In this document: in pieces, positions 4,620-7,341 of the stretch | How the letters are laid out: each line of letters starts with the position of its first letter | Position numbering within the stretch: position 1 is the stretch's first letter | Assembly (NCBI GenBank): GCA_021107695.1 | Contig: JAIOSI010000037.1 | Location: forward strand, 1 to 7,341 | DNA length: 7,341 nt | DNA from: a bacterium | Lineage (GTDB): Bacteria > RBG-13-66-14 | Direction: 5' to 3' | Notes under the pieces: model-generated | Seen by the model: only the letters and a program-made list of their open reading frames with translations | Database searches by the model: none | What the model was told of the DNA's origin: nothing | Position numbers and translations under genes: made by a program

Positions 4620-6146
4620 GTGATTGTACCGAAACGAGCTTTGGTATCCGTTGCCGACAAGGGCGGTCTGATCGAGTTCGCCCGTCGCCTGTCCGGGGTA
4701 GAGCTGCTCTCCACCGGTGGCACGGCAAAAGCCCTCCGTGAGGGCGGTCTGAGCGTTACCGACGTTGCCGAATACACCGCCTCGCCAGAGGTGCTGGGCG
4801 GTCGGGTAAAGACCCTCCATCCCCGTGTCCACGGCGGGATTCTCTCCCGTCGGACGACGGAAGATTCGGAAGACTTGAAAAAGCTCGGTGGCGCGGAGAT
4901 TGACCTCGTCATCGTCAACCTCTATCCCTTCCAGAAGACCGTGGCAGCGGGAGCCGGACTTGCCGAGGCAATCGAGCAGATTGACATCGGTGGCGTAGCC
5001 CTGCTGCGAGCTGCGGCAAAGAACTTCGCCCACGTCATTACCCTCTGCGACCCGGCGGACTACGACCGCGTCGCCAAAGCAATTGAGGCTGGTGGAGTTT
5101 CCGAGGAGCTGAACCGGGAGCTGGCGACCAAGGCCTTCGCCCATACCGCCGCCTACGACGCCGCCATCACCGCTTACCTCTCGCCGGATACCGCCCTGCC
5201 ACCGCTCTTCTTCGGTGGCTACAAGAAGGAGCGGATGCTGCGCTACGGTGAGAATCCTCACCAGAGTGCCGCGCTGTACCTCGACCTGAGCCGGAGCGGT
5301 GGGATTGCCGCCGCTAAACCGCTGGCGGGTAAGGAACTCAGCTTCAACAACTACTGGGATCTCGCCGCCGCCTGGGCGATGGTTGCCGACTTCGACCGTC
5401 CGACGGTTGCCATCATCAAGCACACCAACCCCTGCGGGCTGGCAAGTGCCGATACCCTGGAGAGAGCCTATGAGCTGGCTCTGGCTGGCGATCCGATGAG
5501 TGCCTTCGGCAGTATCATTGCTCTGAACCGTCCGGTGGACGTCGCTACCGCCGAGCGGCTACACAAGACGAAGTTCGTTGAGTGCGTCGCCGCGCCGAGC
5601 TACGAAGACGACACTCTTGAGCGGATGACAAAGAAAAAGAATCGCCGTTTCCTGGCTCTCGGTGAGGCTATCCCGGAGATCGGTTTCGACGGACGCTTCA
5701 TTCCCGGCGGACTGCTGCTACAGCAGAGCGACTCCCACTTCGCCACGGAGCTTGAGGTTGCCAGCAAGCGTCAGCCTGACGCTGAAGAGAAGGCTCTGTT
5801 GAACTTCGCCTGGCGTGCCTGCAAACATGTGAAGAGCAACGCCATCGTCCTGGCAAAGGGCGAAGACGACGGCTCTCACTGGCTGGTCGGTGTTGGGGCT
5901 GGACAGATGAGCCGGGTGGATTCGGCGGAAATCGCGGTTCGCAAGGCTGGCGATCGTGCCGCTGGCTCCGTAGCCGCCTCCGATGCCTTCTTCCCGATGG
6001 CGGACGGTGTGGAGGCTCTGGCGAAAGCCGGAGTCAAGGCGGTTATTCAGCCCGGTGGCTCCAAGGGCGACCCCGCAGTCATCGCCGCCGTGGACGCGGC
6101 TGGATTGGCAATGCTCTTCACCAAAACCAGGCATTTTAAGCACTAG
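4620..6146 (+). CDS. purH: Bifunctional AICAR formyltransferase / IMP cyclohydrolase
   Basis: Carries out the last two steps of de novo purine synthesis: AICAR plus 10-formyl-THF to FAICAR, then cyclisation to IMP. The 508 residues are full length. Domain 1 (about 1-190) is the MGS-like IMP cyclohydrolase with STGGTAK (31-37), [15 protein letters not shown] (61-75), NLYPF (100-104) and IDIGG (121-125). Domain 2 is the formyltransferase with RYGENPHQ (208-215), KHTNPCG with the catalytic Lys267-His268 (human K266/H267), DPMSAFGS (291-298), SNAIVLAK (406-413), GQMSRVDS (428-435), [10 protein letters not shown] (454-463), and the usual C-terminal RHFKH. The start is GTG 4620, with GGAG five bases upstream; no ATG is available nearby. 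It is first in an operon with purD, 50 bases downstream. Long frames antisense to it are codon-bias shadows. Confidence 0.98.
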   Translation: MIVPKRALVSVADKGGLIEFARRLSGVELLSTGGTAKALREGGLSVTDVAEYTASPEVLGGRVKTLHPRVHGGILSRRTTEDSEDLKKLGGAEIDLVIVNLYPFQKTVAAGAGLAEAIEQIDIGGVALLRAAAKNFAHVITLCDPADYDRVAKAIEAGGVSEELNRELATKAFAHTAAYDAAITAYLSPDTALPPLFFGGYKKERMLRYGENPHQSAALYLDLSRSGGIAAAKPLAGKELSFNNYWDLAAAWAMVADFDRPTVAIIKHTNPCGLASADTLERAYELALAGDPMSAFGSIIALNRPVDVATAERLHKTKFVECVAAPSYEDDTLERMTKKKNRRFLALGEAIPEIGFDGRFIPGGLLLQQSDSHFATELEVASKRQPDAEEKALLNFAWRACKHVKSNAIVLAKGEDDGSHWLVGVGAGQMSRVDSAEIAVRKAGDRAAGSVAASDAFFPMADGVEALAKAGVKAVIQPGGSKGDPAVIAAVDAAGLAMLFTKTRHFKH

Positions 6147-6196
6147 TGCAGACACTGGTTCCTTAAACTTTACTCTTTCACAGGATTGTCACTAAC

Positions 6197-7341
6197 GTGC
6201 GTGTACTGATTATTGGACAGGGTGGACGGGAACACGCGCTGGCATGGGGAGTCAGCCGTTCGCCGCGCCTTGAGAAGCTCTACGCCCACCCGGGTAATCC
6301 GGGGATTGCCGAGCTGGCGGAGATTCCGCCGCTGCCCGGCAGCGAAATCGGCACCCTGCTGGACTTCGCCCGGGGAGCCGGAATCGACCTGACCATCGTC
6401 GGACCGGAGATTCCCCTTGCCGAGGGCATTGTGGACGAGTTCCAGCGCAAGGGACTGACCATCTTCGGTCCTACGGCGGGAGCCGCGAAGATCGAATCCT
6501 CCAAAACCTTCGCCAAAGAACTGATGGCGAGCAATGGCATCCCCACTGCCCGCTTTGGGGTCTTTGACGACTTCAACGCCGCCTGGCGATTCTCCAGCTC
6601 CCACCGCCTGCCCCTAGTGGTGAAGGCCAACGGTCTTGCCGGAGGTAAAGGCGCTCTCATCTGCGAAAACCCGGCAAAGCTGGAACGGGCACTCAGCGCG
6701 ATGCTTAAGGACAAGGCCTTCGGCGATGCTGGAAACTCCGTCGTGATTGAGGAGTTCCTGACCGGAGAAGAGGTTTCCCTCTTCGTCCTCTGCGACGGCA
6801 ACGGCGGAACCTGCATTGTGGCAAACGCCCAGGACTATAAACGAATCGGCAAGGGCGACATCGGTCCGAACACCGGGGGAATGGGAGCCTGCTCTCCCAG
6901 CGGAGCCTTGAACGATGAGCTGCGCAACCTCGTTATGGATACAATCGTCCACCCCACCCTGGCGGCGATGGCAAAGACCGGGCATCCCTACACCGGAATG
7001 CTCTACGTCGGGCTGATAATGACCCCAACGGGACCTCAGGTCATCGAGTTCAACTGCCGCTGGGGCGATCCGGAAACCCAGGCGATTGTGCCACGCATCG
7101 CCTACGACCTGCTGATGCTGCTCTACGCCTCTGCCACGGGTCATCTGCCAGTTAAGCAGGTCAACCTCACGGCAAAGAAAACCGCCACGGTGATCCTCGC
7201 CAGTGCCGGTTATCCCGGACAGATCGAAAAGGGTAAAGAAATCACCGGGCTTGGTAAGGATGACTTCGCCAGCGTGGCCTTCCAGGCGGGTACGGAACTC
7301 CTTGAAGGTAAGCTGATTACCAACAGCCGACGGGTGCTGGG
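6197..7341 (+). CDS. purD: Phosphoribosylamine-glycine ligase (GAR synthetase), C-terminus cut by right edge
   Basis: Ligates glycine to 5-phosphoribosylamine with ATP (EC 6.3.4.13), step two of de novo purine synthesis. 381 codons are open to the window end; usual length is about 420-430, so only the last 40-50 residues are missing. Motifs are the N-terminal MRVLIIGQGGREHALAW (1-17), HPGNPG (31-36), GPEIPLAEGI (69-78), FGPTAGAAKIESSK (90-103), ATP-grasp loop VVKANGLAGGKG (141-152), EEFLTGEEVSLF (185-196), AQDYKRIGKGDIGPNTGGMG (211-230), and the metal/ATP site EFNCRWGDPETQ (284-295). The start is GTG 6197. AGGA lies 11 bases upstream, rather far, so expression may lean on purH translation. 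Several signature residues differ from the commonest form: KANGLAGG for KADGLAAG, AQDY for AQDH, and CRW for CRF. All are conservative, so the enzyme is probably active. Confidence 0.97.
   Translation, partial: MRVLIIGQGGREHALAWGVSRSPRLEKLYAHPGNPGIAELAEIPPLPGSEIGTLLDFARGAGIDLTIVGPEIPLAEGIVDEFQRKGLTIFGPTAGAAKIESSKTFAKELMASNGIPTARFGVFDDFNAAWRFSSSHRLPLVVKANGLAGGKGALICENPAKLERALSAMLKDKAFGDAGNSVVIEEFLTGEEVSLFVLCDGNGGTCIVANAQDYKRIGKGDIGPNTGGMGACSPSGALNDELRNLVMDTIVHPTLAAMAKTGHPYTGMLYVGLIMTPTGPQVIEFNCRWGDPETQAIVPRIAYDLLMLLYASATGHLPVKQVNLTAKKTATVILASAGYPGQIEKGKEITGLGKDDFASVAFQAGTELLEGKLITNSRRVL

Noticed and set aside
4578..5423. 281-codon minus-strand open frame antisense to purH
   Set aside because: It overlies the purH reading frame, which has every family motif. 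The antisense protein has no recognisable domain and reflects GC-biased codon use. The same holds for the minus frames at 5718-6155, 6280-6816 and 6614-7144.

Overview
The window is bacterial chromosome. Bacterial origin is supported by two lipobox signal peptides, Shine-Dalgarno (SD) sites, sigma-70-like promoters, a tRNA with an encoded CCA end, and GTG starts on the purine genes. The coding DNA is moderately GC-rich and the longer intergenic gaps are AT-richer. The genes are housekeeping or metabolic plus two unfamiliar lipoproteins. The spacers are rich in small palindromes. I cannot assign a phylum from this alone; an uncultivated free-living lineage would fit.

Layout. (1) 1-1783, minus strand: a tightly overlapping operon read right to left. 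It holds lipoprotein B, lipoprotein A and a pyrimidine-nucleoside (thymidine) phosphorylase that runs off the left edge. The two lipoproteins are diverged tandem paralogues. Junctions are an ATGA overlap and an 8 or 14 bp overlap, so translation is probably coupled. (2) 1784-2187: a spacer with a promoter-like site, a compact terminator-like hairpin and a cluster of unrelated palindromes resembling small dispersed repeats. (3) 2188-3843, minus: complete urocanate hydratase (hutU) without other hut genes. (4) 3953-4172, minus: a self-contained elongator tRNA-Met(CAT) unit with a near-consensus promoter and an intrinsic terminator with a GAAA loop. (5) 4169-4276, minus: a short remnant of the 3' end of ruvC, whose stop codon lies inside the -35 box of the tRNA promoter. 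It breaks into an AT-rich spacer. (6) 4492-7341, plus: a promoter with an extended -10, a leader of roughly 110 nt, complete purH, then purD running off the right edge.

Function. purH and purD supply four purine-biosynthesis activities if both products are active: PurD makes GAR early in the pathway, and PurH carries out the last two steps to IMP. hutU is the second step of histidine degradation. The phosphorylase salvages pyrimidine nucleosides. What the paralogous envelope lipoproteins do beside a cytosolic phosphorylase is unknown, and this is the least explained part of the window. No phage, CRISPR, toxin-antitoxin or defence system is visible.
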